A stretch of 64,000 nucleotides of DNA from Latilactobacillus sakei (GCA_002953655.1 CP025839.1:1364001-1428000), one strand, 5' to 3'. Positions 17,333 through 27,073 are shown, counted from the first letter of the stretch. Notes: generated from the letters alone by a model not told the origin. Numbers and translations are program-made.

Positions 17333-17455
17333 TTAATTAACCGGGAAGAACTTGATTAATAATTTAGCTGCGACGAAAAGGATAAAAAGTACTAGAAAAA
17401 CGCCACCCATTCCGAATATCATTAGTTCTAAAGCTGTTTCTAGATTAGTCCACAT
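17333..17455 (-). CDS. OadG-like small membrane subunit of oxaloacetate decarboxylase
   Basis: A 40-residue protein beginning MWTNLETALELMIFGMGGVF and continuing with one hydrophobic membrane helix and a short Lys/Phe tail. A strong AGGAGGAG site precedes its ATG. The GMGGVF pattern at the start of the helix resembles OadG/gamma subunits that hold together the beta and alpha subunits in bacterial Na+-pumping decarboxylases. Its position between oadB and citC supports that role. It is easily missed because of its size. Assignment rests on motif and context only. Confidence 0.75.
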   Translation of the reverse strand: MWTNLETALELMIFGMGGVFLVLFILFVAAKLLIKFFPVN

Positions 17456-17468
17456 TAAGCTTCTCCTC

Positions 17469-18590
17469 CTAGCTGAAAAATGATAGTAATAACCCACCAG
17501 CAATTACTGAGGCAATTTGTCCTGAAACATTTGCACCAACTGCATACATTAATACAAAGTTTTTAGGATCTTCTTCTGATGCCATTTTCTGAATGACTCG
17601 ACTTGACATTGGAAATGCCGAAATACCAGCGGCACCAATCATCGGATTAATTTTTTCTTTTCTAAAGATATTCAATAACTTAGCGAATAACACACCACCC
17701 ACTGAATCCATAATGAATGCGACTAAACCAAACGCAATAATCATTAATGTTTGAACATTCAAAAATAAACCAGCTTGCATCTTAACTGAAATTGTCAACC
17801 CTAATAAAATACTGACAATATTCACTAATTCATTCTGAGCCGTGTTGGATAACCGATCTAGTACACCACATTCTCGCAATAGATTGCCAAACATTAAGAA
17901 ACCAACTAACGGTAATGAAATTGGTGCGATAAATCCAGCCAAAATAGTGATAATGATTGGGAATAAAATTTTAGTCATTTTTGAAATATTTTCTGCCTTA
18001 TAGGTCATGCGAATCTGACGTTCTTTTTTAGTCGTTACGGCTTTAATTGCCATCGGCTGAATAATGGGCACTAAGGCCATATAGGAATAGGCCGCAACTG
18101 TAATTGGTCCCAGTAACTTCGGCGCTAATTGATTAGAAACAAAGATGGCTGTTGGCCCATCCGCCGCACCAATAATACCAATTGAAGCCGCTTCTTGAAT
18201 ATCAAATCCAAACAACACAGCGACAACAATGGTGAAGAAAATCCCGAACTGAGCGGCTGCACCAAATAACAACATAAATGGATTCTGTAGTAACGGCCCA
18301 AAATCAATCATTGCACCAATTCCGATAAAAATTAGTAACGGAAATAATTCGGTATTAATACCAGCATTGAATAAAACATCTAGAACGCCTTCTGTTTTGG
18401 AACCACCCACAACTTGTGTTAAAACCCCAGTCCCCGGGAAGTTAACGAGTAACGTTCCTAAACCCATCGGTACTAGCAAGGTAGGCTCGTATTCTTTTTT
18501 AATCCCTAAATACATCAATAAACAACCAATCAGCATCATCACAATTTGACCGATTGTAATACTTGTAATGCCTTGCACTAAGGCTGCCAT
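17469..18590 (-). CDS. oadB: Oxaloacetate decarboxylase, membrane (beta) subunit
   Basis: 373 residues with about nine membrane segments. GIIGAADGPTAIFVSN near 135-152 contains the aspartate implicated in Na+ and proton translocation, and the NP-rich GPLLQNPFML stretch and the C-terminal SRVIQKMASEEDP segment are typical of OadB. It decarboxylates carboxybiotin in the membrane and couples this to Na+ export. It is flanked by the carrier protein and the small OadG-like gene. Confidence 0.92.
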   Translation of the reverse strand: MAALVQGITSITIGQIVMMLIGCLLMYLGIKKEYEPTLLVPMGLGTLLVNFPGTGVLTQVVGGSKTEGVLDVLFNAGINTELFPLLIFIGIGAMIDFGPLLQNPFMLLFGAAAQFGIFFTIVVAVLFGFDIQEAASIGIIGAADGPTAIFVSNQLAPKLLGPITVAAYSYMALVPIIQPMAIKAVTTKKERQIRMTYKAENISKMTKILFPIIITILAGFIAPISLPLVGFLMFGNLLRECGVLDRLSNTAQNELVNIVSILLGLTISVKMQAGLFLNVQTLMIIAFGLVAFIMDSVGGVLFAKLLNIFRKEKINPMIGAAGISAFPMSSRVIQKMASEEDPKNFVLMYAVGANVSGQIASVIAGGLLLSFFS

Positions 18591-18601
18591 AATAAGCCCC
18601 C

Positions 18602-18991
18602 CTACTTAATCGTAATTAATGCATCACCTGCATTAACCGATTGATTTCGTTCTACAAATATTTCTGATACTTGACCTGAGCGATCAGCAACGATTTCATT
18701 TTCCATTTTCATTGCTTCTAAAACCAATAATGGTTGATTTTCAACGACTTGATCACCTGGCGTCACTAGTATTTTGATAACAGTTCCGGGCATTGGTGCT
18801 GCCATCGCATCAGCACCAGCTGACGCTTGATTCACAGCTGGTTGACTCTCTGTTTTTTCTTCAGATGCCGGTGCTGCTGGTTGCTCTACAGCTTGTGTGA
18901 CTGGTGCCACCGGTGTTGGTGTGCCGCCAATTTCTTCCATTTCAACTAAATATTCTTGACCATCAATTGATATTTTAAATTTTCTTAACAT
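18602..18991 (-). CDS. oadD: Biotin carrier subunit of oxaloacetate decarboxylase
   Basis: 129 residues: a short N-terminal domain, a Pro/Ala/Glu-rich flexible linker (about 28-62) and a C-terminal biotinyl domain with EAMKMENEI, where the lysine between the two methionines (near residue 95) receives biotin. It shuttles the carboxyl group from OadA to OadB. Its ATG overlaps the preceding stop as TAATG. The separate biotin protein matches the enterococcal arrangement and explains why OadA lacks this domain. The biotin ligase for it is probably the gene at 20883. Confidence 0.88.
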   Translation of the reverse strand: MLRKFKISIDGQEYLVEMEEIGGTPTPVAPVTQAVEQPAAPASEEKTESQPAVNQASAGADAMAAPMPGTVIKILVTPGDQVVENQPLLVLEAMKMENEIVADRSGQVSEIFVERNQSVNAGDALITIK

Positions 18992-19308
18992 TACGCTTCC
19001 TCACTCACTCTCTTTTTAATTGAACGTACAACGTATTGTTGCTGTTCTTGTGTCGCCATCAAACAACTGGCAATCATGCTAACCCGTTTTGCCTCTGGAT
19101 TAGGCACTAGTAATCGCCGAACAATAAATTGGCTCTTGGGATTTTCGCCACTAGCAATACTGGTCGCAATTAATATTACCTGTGGATATGCCTTAGGATT
19201 AACCGAGACGTATTTAGGTACCGTTAGCCATTCTTCTTTTATAGATTCTTCTGGCTGTTTAAGCGGTTCAGATACCGGTTGTTTTTGCTTTTTGAACCAA
19301 CCAAACAT
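18991..19308 (-). CDS. oadH: Probable OadH-like accessory subunit
   Basis: 105 residues, soluble, with a charged Lys/Gln/Glu-rich N-terminus and a compact domain from about 28 onwards (EWLTVPKYVSVNPKAYPQVILIATSIASG and IVRRLLVPNPEAKRVSMIASCLM). I do not recognise a catalytic motif. In Enterococcus faecalis the order is oadH-oadD-oadB, and OadH was described as an extra subunit of the decarboxylase; this gene occupies exactly that place. The name is therefore an inference from order. Confidence 0.6.
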   Translation of the reverse strand: MFGWFKKQKQPVSEPLKQPEESIKEEWLTVPKYVSVNPKAYPQVILIATSIASGENPKSQFIVRRLLVPNPEAKRVSMIASCLMATQEQQQYVVRSIKKRVSEEA

Positions 19309-19338
19309 CTCATCATCTCTCCTTTCAATTAAGAATGT

Positions 19339-20688
19339 TTAATGTTGTGGAATATAAAGTGGCATATGGCCTGATAAAATAATTGTAATCACAAAGATGA
19401 CAAACACCCCTAACGCATATTTAGCGGCTTCTTTTTGCCATTGCCCCATATCTAATCCTGTTAATCTTAATAATAGATAGATAAACGCAACCAATGGGCT
19501 GAGTAGATGGAATGCTTGACCCATTAATGAGGCTAAAGCCATATCCATATTACTGAAACCATATGCACGCCCCGCCTGTGCTAGAACCGGTAATACCCCA
19601 AAATAAAAACCATCATTTGAGATAAAGAATGCACCTGGTGCAGAAATAACAGCAATGACTAAGCCCCAGAAACCGGCTAATTGGTGCGGAATAATCTGAG
19701 TAAAGCTTTGTGCCAATGCTTCAGCCATTCCAGTTCCTTGGAATAATCCCATGAAGACCCCGGCTGCAAAGACAAGGATAACAACTTGAACGGCGTCCCC
19801 ACCATTTTCACCAATTCGTTTAGATTGATCCTTTAAAGATGGATAGTTAACCATTAATGCAATACATGTCCCAACAAGGAATAGTAGTAATGGTGGCATT
19901 TCAATCGCTGAGATAAATGACCCTGCAACTAACCAACCAATTAAGACAATTGTCAAAATACCATTAAAAACAAAATTCTGTGGGCGACGCATTTTTTGAA
20001 CTTCTGGATCAGTGACAGCCGTCATTTCTTCAATTTCAGCGTCTGTTAATTGCTTAACACCTAATCGTTTACGTTCTTGACGTCCCATATGTGGTGCAAC
20101 GTAGAAAATAACGTAGGCTAATGCTAAAATCATCCCTGGTGCTAGATAGGCTAAAATACTAGCATCAACATTTAAAACGGCCATTGCTCTAGCCGTTGGT
20201 CCGCCCCAAGGCAGTAAATTCATGATCGTATTTTGTAAAATAACTAAAACACCTAAGTTCATTAGTTTCATATCAAGTTTTTTGTAGATTGGAATAAAAG
20301 CAGAACAACAGATTAAAGTAGTTGTTGTCCCATCCCCATTTAGGGAAACGGTTGCCGCAACAACGGCTGTTGCAATTAAAACTTTCATCGGATCACCTTT
20401 AGCGAAGTGAATCATCTTCTTAGTAATCGGATCAAACAATCCCGCATCTAACATAATTGAAAAATATAAAATTGCAAATAATAACATAATACCGGTGTTC
20501 GCTGTAGTTTTGATACCTTCTAATACGAAATCACCCAAAGTTCCTTTTTTAGCAACACCTGTCAGCATTGCAACAATAGCAAAGATTAGTGGAATAATAA
20601 CTAGTGCTGTGAAAGGTGACATTTTTTTCTTCATGATAATATACATAAAAACAATAATCATAGCATAAGCAATAATAGTTAATAGCAT
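19339..20688 (-). CDS. citH: Citrate transporter, CitMHS family
   Basis: 449 residues with about 11-12 membrane segments. SLNGDGTTTTLICCSAFIPI (about 113-132), LLPWGGPTARAMAVL (about 157-171) and SNDGFYFGVLPVL (about 355-367) are the conserved loops of metal-citrate symporters. Such carriers take up citrate complexed with Mg2+ or Ca2+. It is the first gene after the cit promoter, in front of oadH, so transport and breakdown are induced together. Confidence 0.88.
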   Translation of the reverse strand: MLLTIIAYAMIIVFMYIIMKKKMSPFTALVIIPLIFAIVAMLTGVAKKGTLGDFVLEGIKTTANTGIMLLFAILYFSIMLDAGLFDPITKKMIHFAKGDPMKVLIATAVVAATVSLNGDGTTTTLICCSAFIPIYKKLDMKLMNLGVLVILQNTIMNLLPWGGPTARAMAVLNVDASILAYLAPGMILALAYVIFYVAPHMGRQERKRLGVKQLTDAEIEEMTAVTDPEVQKMRRPQNFVFNGILTIVLIGWLVAGSFISAIEMPPLLLFLVGTCIALMVNYPSLKDQSKRIGENGGDAVQVVILVFAAGVFMGLFQGTGMAEALAQSFTQIIPHQLAGFWGLVIAVISAPGAFFISNDGFYFGVLPVLAQAGRAYGFSNMDMALASLMGQAFHLLSPLVAFIYLLLRLTGLDMGQWQKEAAKYALGVFVIFVITIILSGHMPLYIPQH

Positions 20689-20753
20689 GTTCTAACCTTC
20701 TTTACTTTATATTTTGTCTTTCATTTCGGAATCCCTATCATCATAATAGCCTG

Positions 20754-20781
20754 TTATAAAACGCAATGAAAGTGCTTACAA
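20754..20781 (-). promoter_or_regulatory. Candidate promoter of the citrate operon
   Basis: TTGTAA (20776-20781) and TATAAC (20754-20759) on the minus strand, 16 bp apart. Both hexamers are imperfect, as expected for a promoter that needs an activator. The surrounding AT-rich DNA is where a CitO site would be expected. Confidence 0.5.
20767..20780. promoter_or_regulatory. Candidate cre site (CcpA)
   Basis: TGAAAGTGCTTACA matches the TGWAANCGNTNWCA catabolite-responsive element at all but one fixed position (T in place of C). It overlaps the -35 of the cit promoter, a place where CcpA would block transcription when glucose is present. Catabolite repression of cit operons is known in Enterococcus. 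Confidence 0.6.
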
Positions 20782-20819
20782 TATAAAGAACAATTAAAAA
20801 ACAATCGTTAGAAATATCA

Positions 20820-20870
20820 AATAAAAGAGGTATTAATAAGTCCTAACAACTTATTAATACCTCTTTTATT
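20820..20870 (-). terminator. Long perfect hairpin after the biotin ligase gene
   Basis: A perfect 22-bp inverted repeat (20820-20841 with 20849-20870) and 7-nt loop. On the minus strand the stem ends CTCTTTTATT and continues T-rich. It should separate the biotin ligase transcript from the citrate promoter. Confidence 0.75.
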
Positions 20871-20882
20871 ATTTTATCTTTA

Positions 20883-21650
20883 TCACCATGATAAGACCCG
20901 CTCTACCTCACCAGCTCTGATAATTTGAAGTCGCTGTTTCTCCGTTTGGATCACTAACTCACCATTATTTGTAATATCTTGAACGTACCCCGTCAAAATT
21001 TTCTCTTCATTCAATCGGACAACAATCTTCTTTGATATTAATAAGGAAGCTTCGCGATATTCTGCCATAAATGCTTTTTGACGATAGACTGGTAATAAGC
21101 AATCAAATTCTAATAGGATTTGACTAATCAATTGATTACGAGTAATCGGGCTTGTATTAGGTAACAAGACGCCAGCTTTTTCTACTAACTGCTTCAATTG
21201 ACCATCGTTTTTAAAGTCAATACCAATACCAATGACAATACCGTGATTCGGGATTGACTCTGCTAAAATACCAACCACCTTTCGTCCTTCATAATAGATA
21301 TCATTAACCCATTTAATCTGCGTTTCAATCTGACAAATTGTTCGAATGGCACGCATAACCGCCACTGCGCTCAAGGGGGTTAGCAATGACGCGTCTTCAT
21401 TCAATGGTATGTTAGGTAAAAGAAGACTCATATAAATTCCTGTTTGTTGTGGTGAATAAAATTGACGCTTTAAACGGCCATACCCTGCTGATTGTTGATT
21501 AGCAATAATTACTTCTGGCATAGCAGACCTATTCAATAAATACTGTTTAGCCCTCTGATTAGTTGACGTCACAAGGTCGTGAATTTCAAGTCTTTTAGTC
21601 TTGGTTAAGCCTTGATTAATAAGATCAGCGTCTAATTGATCTATTAGCAT
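20883..21650 (-). CDS. birA: Biotin-protein ligase without DNA-binding domain
   Basis: 255 residues of the BirA/LplA catalytic fold: STNQRAKQYL near 30-40, GYGRLKRQFYSPQQTGIYMS near 57-76 (the biotinyl-AMP loop), and IKWVNDIYYEGRKVVGILAE near 112-131. The N-terminal helix-turn-helix of bifunctional BirA is absent, so it should not act as a repressor. The ATG at 21650 lies 6 nt after AGGGGG; an in-frame ATG at 21656 touches that site. The position next to the citrate cluster suggests it biotinylates OadD; a housekeeping ligase elsewhere is likely. Confidence 0.85.
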   Translation of the reverse strand: MLIDQLDADLINQGLTKTKRLEIHDLVTSTNQRAKQYLLNRSAMPEVIIANQQSAGYGRLKRQFYSPQQTGIYMSLLLPNIPLNEDASLLTPLSAVAVMRAIRTICQIETQIKWVNDIYYEGRKVVGILAESIPNHGIVIGIGIDFKNDGQLKQLVEKAGVLLPNTSPITRNQLISQILLEFDCLLPVYRQKAFMAEYREASLLISKKIVVRLNEEKILTGYVQDITNNGELVIQTEKQRLQIIRAGEVERVLSW

Positions 21651-21670
21651 ACACATCCCCCTCTTTCAGT

Positions 21671-21934
21671 CTACCAATCACCAAATTTCGTATCTTGAAG
21701 CTGTTGTAACAATTTTTGATACTCCTGACTTGTACTTAGCCCTGAATTAAAGGTTTGATCTTGCAAATTATTAAATTTCTCGGCAAGATAATAGGCTGTT
21801 AAATAAATCGTCAATTTTCGTTTAACAATTGCTTCTGGATCAAGTTCATCGGACACACGATGCGAATTAACAATCATTTTAGCGAATTCTTTTTGATCTA
21901 ACTTTAAATTATCATCTGATGCTTGAGTTGTCAT
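21671..21934 (-). CDS. Small protein of unknown function, upstream of the biotin ligase
   Basis: 87 residues, acidic, predicted mostly helical, no membrane segment or signal peptide. Visible patterns include KEFAKMIVNSHRVSDELDPE and a tyrosine-rich helix KLTIYLTAYYLAEKF. A GGAGG site precedes the ATG. It ends 20 nt before the ligase start, so the two form an operon. I do not recognise the family. Confidence 0.6.
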   Translation of the reverse strand: MTTQASDDNLKLDQKEFAKMIVNSHRVSDELDPEAIVKRKLTIYLTAYYLAEKFNNLQDQTFNSGLSTSQEYQKLLQQLQDTKFGDW

Positions 21935-22026
21935 ACGATAACCTCCGTTTTTTATGGTTTACATTTAGAATATCACAACCAATTCATAAAGAAATTAAAT
22001 GTTGTTTTTTTATTGTTCTTTTTACA

Positions 22027-22072
22027 AAAAAGACCGTCAATCAACGGATAAATTGTTGATTGACGGTCTCAA
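22027..22072 (-). terminator. dnaJ terminator
   Basis: A perfect 15-bp stem AGACCGTCAATCAAC / GTTGATTGACGGTCT with a T-run on the minus strand, directly after dnaJ. Confidence 0.88.
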
Positions 22073-22097
22073 AAGTTAATTGTGCTTAAACGCACTT

Positions 22098-23249
22098 CTA
22101 TTTCTTATGTTTTTTATTCAAAATCTTATCGAACAAATTGCTGTCTTGTGGGTTAACTGAGTCACCACTAGCTACTGCAAATGCTTTTAAGGCATCTCTT
22201 TGTTTACTGTTTAAGGTCTTTGGTGTCACCACGTTGACTGTCACGTTTTGATCACCGTTACCTGTGCCGTGAAGTTTAGGCGCACCCTTACCACGTAGCC
22301 GGAAAACAGTATTCGTTTGTGTCCCAGCAGGAATCTTCAATTTAACTGGACCGTGGACCGTGTTAACTTCGATTTCATCCCCTAAGGCAGCTTGAACAAA
22401 TGTGATTGGCACTTCAACAAAAATCTGAGCACCGTCACGTTCGAATTCATCACTAGGTGCAACGCGGAAGACGATAAATAGATCCCCATAAGGACCACCA
22501 TTTGAACCGGCTTCACCTTGACCTTGAAGGCGCATTTGTTGTCCGTCTTCAACCCCAGCAGGTACTTTCACCTTAACGGTGTGCCGTTCTTCTTCGCGAC
22601 CTGTCCCATGACAAGTATCACATTTTGACTTAATTTCCTTACCAGTTCCACCACAGACATCACATGTTTCGCGTGACATCATGCGACCAAGTGGTGTTTG
22701 ACGTTCCACTTGAATTTGACCAGCACCGTGACATTTATGACACGTTTCAGGACTTGTCCCAGGTTTAGCACCTGAGCCATGACAGGTATGACATTCAGCT
22801 TCACGGCTATAAGAAATTTTCGTTTCCTTACCAAAGATAGCTTCTTCAAACTTCAAGTCCATTCGATATTGTAAGTCAGAACCTTGACGTGGGCCGTTAG
22901 GTTGTTGACGAGCGCCGCCACCAAAGAATGAACTGAAGATATCGTCGAAACCACCGAAGCCTTCAGCGCCACCGCCAAAGCCACCAAAGCCTTGACCAGC
23001 ACCAGCGCCGCCACCAAAACCACCATTCATGCCCGCATGACCATATTGATCATAGGCTGCTCGTTTTTGCGGATCACTTAATGCCTCGTAGGCTTCAGTA
23101 ACTTCTTTAAATTTTGCTTCTGCATCAGGTGCTTTATTGATATCTGGATGATATTTTTTAGAAAGTTTACGATAGGCTTTTTTAATCTCATCGTCAGAAG
23201 CGTCGCGTCCGACACCTAAGACGTCGTAATAATCTCTTTTTTCAGCCAT
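22098..23249 (-). CDS. dnaJ: Chaperone DnaJ (Hsp40)
   Basis: 383 residues of type I DnaJ: J domain (1-70) with the HPD tripeptide, Gly/Phe-rich region (about 75-115), four CxxCxGxG-type zinc repeats (about 150-215) and the two C-terminal substrate-binding domains. It delivers unfolded proteins to DnaK and stimulates its ATPase. It follows dnaK but a strong terminator lies between, so it is reached by read-through or by its own weak promoter in the 119-nt gap. Confidence 0.95.
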   Translation of the reverse strand: MAEKRDYYDVLGVGRDASDDEIKKAYRKLSKKYHPDINKAPDAEAKFKEVTEAYEALSDPQKRAAYDQYGHAGMNGGFGGGAGAGQGFGGFGGGAEGFGGFDDIFSSFFGGGARQQPNGPRQGSDLQYRMDLKFEEAIFGKETKISYSREAECHTCHGSGAKPGTSPETCHKCHGAGQIQVERQTPLGRMMSRETCDVCGGTGKEIKSKCDTCHGTGREEERHTVKVKVPAGVEDGQQMRLQGQGEAGSNGGPYGDLFIVFRVAPSDEFERDGAQIFVEVPITFVQAALGDEIEVNTVHGPVKLKIPAGTQTNTVFRLRGKGAPKLHGTGNGDQNVTVNVVTPKTLNSKQRDALKAFAVASGDSVNPQDSNLFDKILNKKHKK

Positions 23250-23315
23250 TGTGGGCCTCCATTCATTTACTTACGGGTTAAATCTACCCTAACAAGAATA
23301 GCATAACTGACTGAT

Positions 23316-23362
23316 TAAAAAAAGCCAAAGCCCTAGACCATACTAGGTTTTGGCTTTTTTTA
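23316..23362 (-). terminator. Terminator between dnaK and dnaJ
   Basis: GCCAAA..CC-AG stem paired with CT-GG..TTTGGC and flanked by A7 and T7. It should limit dnaJ expression relative to dnaK. Confidence 0.82.
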
Positions 23363-23368
23363 TCGTTC

Positions 23369-25210
23369 TTATTCTTTGTCGTCTTTAACTTCTTCGAAGT
23401 CGCCGTCAACAGTACCATCATCAGTCTTAGCATCAGTTGCGTTACCTTCAGCGCCACCTGCAGCTTGTTGTGCTTCTTGGGCTTGTTGATATAACTTAAC
23501 TGTCAATTCTTGAACAATTTCACTTAACGCATCGCGTTTGGTCTTCATATCTTCAAGATTGTTTTCTTGTTGTGCTTTAACTAATTCTTCTTTAGCATCT
23601 TTTGCTTTTTGTAATTCTTCGTCAGAAACTTTACCTTCAAGTTCTTTCAAAGTCTTATCTGTTTGGAAGATTAATTGATCAACATCGTTCTTCAAATCAA
23701 CTTCTTCTTTACGTTTTGCATCTGCTTCTTCGTTTTCTTGTGCTTCTTTCATCATACGATCGATTTCTTCGTCTGATAAACCAGAATTACTCTTGATAGT
23801 GATTTTTTGTTCTTTGTTTGTGCCAAGGTCTTTAGCAGAAACGTTAACAATTCCGTTCTTATCAATATCAAATTTAACTTCGATTTGTGGCACACCACGA
23901 GGTGCAGCAGGAATATCTGTTAATTGGAAACGACCTAAAGTCTTGTTGTCAGCAGCCATTGGACGTTCACCTTGTAAGACATGAATGTCTACGGCAGGTT
24001 GATTGTCAGCAGCAGTTGAGAATGTTTGGGCCTTGCTTGTTGGAATAGTTGTATTCCGGTCGATTAACTTCGTGAAGACACCGCCCATTGTTTCAATCCC
24101 TAATGATAATGGTGTCACGTCAAGTAAAACAACGTCTTTAACGTCACCTGAGATAACGCCACCTTGAACAGCAGCACCAAGTGCAACGGCTTCGTCAGGG
24201 TTGATTGAGTGATCAGGTTCTTTGCCAGTCCAGTTCTTAACAGCTTCTTGAACCGCAGGAATCCGTGTTGAACCACCGTTTAAGATAACTTTGTCGATTT
24301 CGTTTGCATCTAAGCCAGCATCTTTCAAAGCATTCATCACTGGTGCTTTTGTACGGTCAACTAAGTCTGATGTTAAACGATCAAATTCAGTCCGTGATAA
24401 TGTCATTTCTAAATGTAAAGGACCATTTTCGCCAGCTGAGATAAATGGCAAGCTGATTTGTGTACTTGTCACACCTGATAAATCTTTCTTAGCCTTTTCA
24501 GCAGCATCTTTTAGACGTTGCATAGCCATCTTGTCTTTTGATAAGTCGATACCATTGTCTGATTTGAAGTTTTCAACTAACCAGTTCATGATAGCTTCAT
24601 CAAAATCGTCCCCACCTAAACGGGTATCACCATTTGTTGATAATACTTGGAAGACACCGTCGCCTAATTCAAGAACAGAAACGTCAAAAGTACCACCACC
24701 AAGGTCATAAACTAAGACTTTTTCGTCTGTTTCTGTCTTGTCCAAACCGTAAGCTAAAGCTGAAGCTGTTGGTTCGTTGATAATCCGTTTAACATCTAAA
24801 CCGGCAATCTTACCAGCATCTTTTGTTGCTTGTCTTTGTGAATCGTTGAAGTAAGCAGGTACGGTGATAACCGCTTCTGTCACTTCTTCACCAAGATAAT
24901 CTTCAGCGAATTTCTTGATGTATTGTAAGATCATTGCTGAAACTTCTTGTGGTGTGTATGACTTGTCGCCAACAGTTACTTTGTAACCTGCTTCGCCAAT
25001 GTGACGTTTGATTGATGCGATTGTATCTGGGTTAGTGATTGCTTGACGTTTAGCAACTTCACCAACTTGGATTTCACCATTTTTGAATGATACAACAGAT
25101 GGTGTTGTCCGAGCGCCTTCTGGATTTGTAATAATTTTGGGTTGTCCGCCTTCTAATACGGCAACAGCTGAGTTTGTTGTTCCTAAATCAATACCGATTA
25201 CTTTACTCAT
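23369..25210 (-). CDS. dnaK: Chaperone DnaK (Hsp70)
   Basis: 613 residues. N-terminal ATPase domain opening with [13 protein letters not shown], phosphate loop [17 protein letters not shown] and [13 protein letters not shown]; substrate-binding domain from about 365, and a lid ending in a Gln/Ala-rich tail with EEVKD. The protein has the shorter N-domain typical of Gram-positive bacteria. It lies third in the hrcA-grpE-dnaK operon under HrcA control. Confidence 0.97.
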   Translation of the reverse strand: MSKVIGIDLGTTNSAVAVLEGGQPKIITNPEGARTTPSVVSFKNGEIQVGEVAKRQAITNPDTIASIKRHIGEAGYKVTVGDKSYTPQEVSAMILQYIKKFAEDYLGEEVTEAVITVPAYFNDSQRQATKDAGKIAGLDVKRIINEPTASALAYGLDKTETDEKVLVYDLGGGTFDVSVLELGDGVFQVLSTNGDTRLGGDDFDEAIMNWLVENFKSDNGIDLSKDKMAMQRLKDAAEKAKKDLSGVTSTQISLPFISAGENGPLHLEMTLSRTEFDRLTSDLVDRTKAPVMNALKDAGLDANEIDKVILNGGSTRIPAVQEAVKNWTGKEPDHSINPDEAVALGAAVQGGVISGDVKDVVLLDVTPLSLGIETMGGVFTKLIDRNTTIPTSKAQTFSTAADNQPAVDIHVLQGERPMAADNKTLGRFQLTDIPAAPRGVPQIEVKFDIDKNGIVNVSAKDLGTNKEQKITIKSNSGLSDEEIDRMMKEAQENEEADAKRKEEVDLKNDVDQLIFQTDKTLKELEGKVSDEELQKAKDAKEELVKAQQENNLEDMKTKRDALSEIVQELTVKLYQQAQEAQQAAGGAEGNATDAKTDDGTVDGDFEEVKDDKE

Positions 25211-25246
25211 TGAAAATACCCTCTTTTTTTAATTTTTTAACTTTTA

Positions 25247-25843
25247 TTATTGTGCAACGACAACCATTGCTGGTCGTAAAACGCGGTCCTTCAAATAATA
25301 GCCTTTTTGGAAGACTTGAACCACGGTGTCAGCTTTTTGATCACCATCAACCGCAACCGTTTGAACGGCTTGATGAATGGTCGGATCAAAAGGTTGACCT
25401 TGCGCCTCAATTTCTTTAACCCCATGATCTTCTAAAGCATGTTTCATATGATCATATGTCATTTGAACACCTTTTTTAAGGCTTTCAGCACTTTCATCAG
25501 TGGCTTCAGTTGCCAACGCACGTTCTAGATTATCTAAAACGGGTAAGACATCTTTGGCTAATGATTGGCCATCATATTTTAACAAGTTAGCTTGTTCTTT
25601 TTGATTGCGCATTTGAATGTTCTTAATTTCAGCTTGTGAACGTAAGAAACTATCTTCCATGGCATCGTATTTCTTTTGAAGTTCAGCCAGCTTATCATCT
25701 GCTTCAGGTGCTTTTGTCTCAGGTGTTTCTTCGACTTCATCAGCTTCCATGACTGGTTCAAATGGTGTTTCTTTTTTAGGCGTTTCTTCTACAGTTTCTT
25801 CAGTTGGCTTCTCTTGGTTTTCAGCCTTTTCTTGCTTTGTCAA
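25247..25843 (-). CDS. grpE: DnaK nucleotide exchange factor GrpE
   Basis: 198 residues: a long acidic, disordered N-terminus (1-50), a coiled coil (about 50-100) and the beta-rich C-terminus with PTIHQAVQTV and VLRPAMVVVA. The start is a TTG about 9 nt after AAAGGAG. It releases ADP from DnaK. It stands between hrcA and dnaK in the heat-shock operon. Confidence 0.93.
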   Translation of the reverse strand: MTKQEKAENQEKPTEETVEETPKKETPFEPVMEADEVEETPETKAPEADDKLAELQKKYDAMEDSFLRSQAEIKNIQMRNQKEQANLLKYDGQSLAKDVLPVLDNLERALATEATDESAESLKKGVQMTYDHMKHALEDHGVKEIEAQGQPFDPTIHQAVQTVAVDGDQKADTVVQVFQKGYYLKDRVLRPAMVVVAQ

Positions 25844-25858
25844 ACAAACACGCTCCTT

Positions 25859-26917
25859 TTAAGATTGATTATCATCAAAATCTGCATAATAATCAATTAG
25901 TTTCTTCGCTAATTCTTCGCGGAATAAATCGAGTAACCCGATCATGCGCGAATATGGCATGCTAGTGGGACCTAATAAAGCAATCAATCCTTGGCCGTGT
26001 TCACCAACATCATAATTAACAGTCATTAAACTGTAATTCTTCAATAAATCATTGGTCATTTCATCGCCCAAACGAACCTGAACTTGGCTATTGGCCTCAC
26101 CCGGTGATAACTCTAGCAACTTGGCTAGATCGTCCGATTGATTAATGATGTTGTAGATTGACTTCAACTGTGATACATCCGTCAACTCTGAGAAGTTTAA
26201 TAAATTCGACTGGCCCCCCACATATAACCGTTCCTGTGAGGCTTGTTTTAAGACATCATCGAAGATGTTTAAAAAGCCACCCGGCGAGCCCATGTATTGC
26301 ATTAGCAATGCCGGTACCTCTGTTTTCAACTTCTGACTAACAACGGTTAGCGGTAATCCGATTAGATGATCATTCACAACTCGAATCGCTTTTTCAAGTT
26401 CGTCACCCGAAATACCATTGGGAATTGTGAAAACCTGATTATCAACCGTTCCGGCACTTGTCACGATAATCGCCATTACCTGATGATTACCAAGTGGTAC
26501 AAGTCGGAAACCTGTCAACCGAATCTCTGCCATCTCCGGCCCTAACGTAATTGCTGTATAGCTCGTTAGATTTGAAAGAATATTGGCAGATTGTGAAACA
26601 ATTTCGTCAATCTTATGATAATGGCGTCCAAACGATTGTTGCACAGTCGCAACATCCATTGGATTTAAGACAGCGGGCTGAATGAGATGATCTAAATAGT
26701 AACGATAACCCTTCATAGAAGGGACCCGTCCAGAAGACGAATGCGTCTTCTCTATTAAACCGACATTCTCAAGATCAGCCATATCATTCCGGATTGTCGC
26801 GGAACTAACGTGCATTGGTAATTCAGACATTAGCTTCTTAGAACCCACCGGCTGACCACTCTCGGTAAAAAGACGAATAATTTCTTTCAAAATCATTAAT
26901 TGCCTTTCGGTCAGCAT
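25859..26917 (-). CDS. hrcA: Heat-shock repressor HrcA
   Basis: 352 residues from the ATG at 26917; the open frame extends upstream but only into the promoter and CIRCE region. The N-terminal winged helix ([14 protein letters not shown]...[13 protein letters not shown]) and later GAF-like domain fit HrcA. It binds CIRCE and represses this operon, and its activity depends on GroEL in other Firmicutes. A GAGGTGAT site precedes the start. Confidence 0.95.
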   Translation of the reverse strand: MLTERQLMILKEIIRLFTESGQPVGSKKLMSELPMHVSSATIRNDMADLENVGLIEKTHSSSGRVPSMKGYRYYLDHLIQPAVLNPMDVATVQQSFGRHYHKIDEIVSQSANILSNLTSYTAITLGPEMAEIRLTGFRLVPLGNHQVMAIIVTSAGTVDNQVFTIPNGISGDELEKAIRVVNDHLIGLPLTVVSQKLKTEVPALLMQYMGSPGGFLNIFDDVLKQASQERLYVGGQSNLLNFSELTDVSQLKSIYNIINQSDDLAKLLELSPGEANSQVQVRLGDEMTNDLLKNYSLMTVNYDVGEHGQGLIALLGPTSMPYSRMIGLLDLFREELAKKLIDYYADFDDNQS

Positions 26918-26931
26918 GTTATCACCTCTTT

Positions 26932-26958
26932 TTAGCACTTGATTATTACGAGTGCTAA
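26932..26958. promoter_or_regulatory. CIRCE operator
   Basis: TTAGCACTT-N9-GAGTGCTAA, one mismatch from the consensus inverted repeat, 14 nt upstream of the hrcA start codon. It is the HrcA binding site. Confidence 0.95.
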
Positions 26959-26969
26959 TTACAAGTATT

Positions 26970-26998
26970 AATATAGCAAGAACGTCAAATAAAGTCAA
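26970..26998 (-). promoter_or_regulatory. hrcA operon promoter
   Basis: TTGACT (26993-26998) and TATATT (26970-26975) on the minus strand with 17 bp between, immediately upstream of CIRCE. Confidence 0.85.
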
Positions 26999-27073
26999 GA
27001 ATTGAACTGTAATTTTCACAGATTTAATGAAAATGGGACTTAAGACTGAGTAAGGTACTAGACTAACGAACAT

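Noticed and set aside
24291-24710. 139-residue frame opposite dnaK
   Set aside because: Shadow of the biased codons of dnaK, with no ribosome site or recognisable protein.
25859-27073. Longer hrcA reading frame starting at 27073
   Set aside because: It would translate the promoter and CIRCE; the conserved protein starts at 26917.
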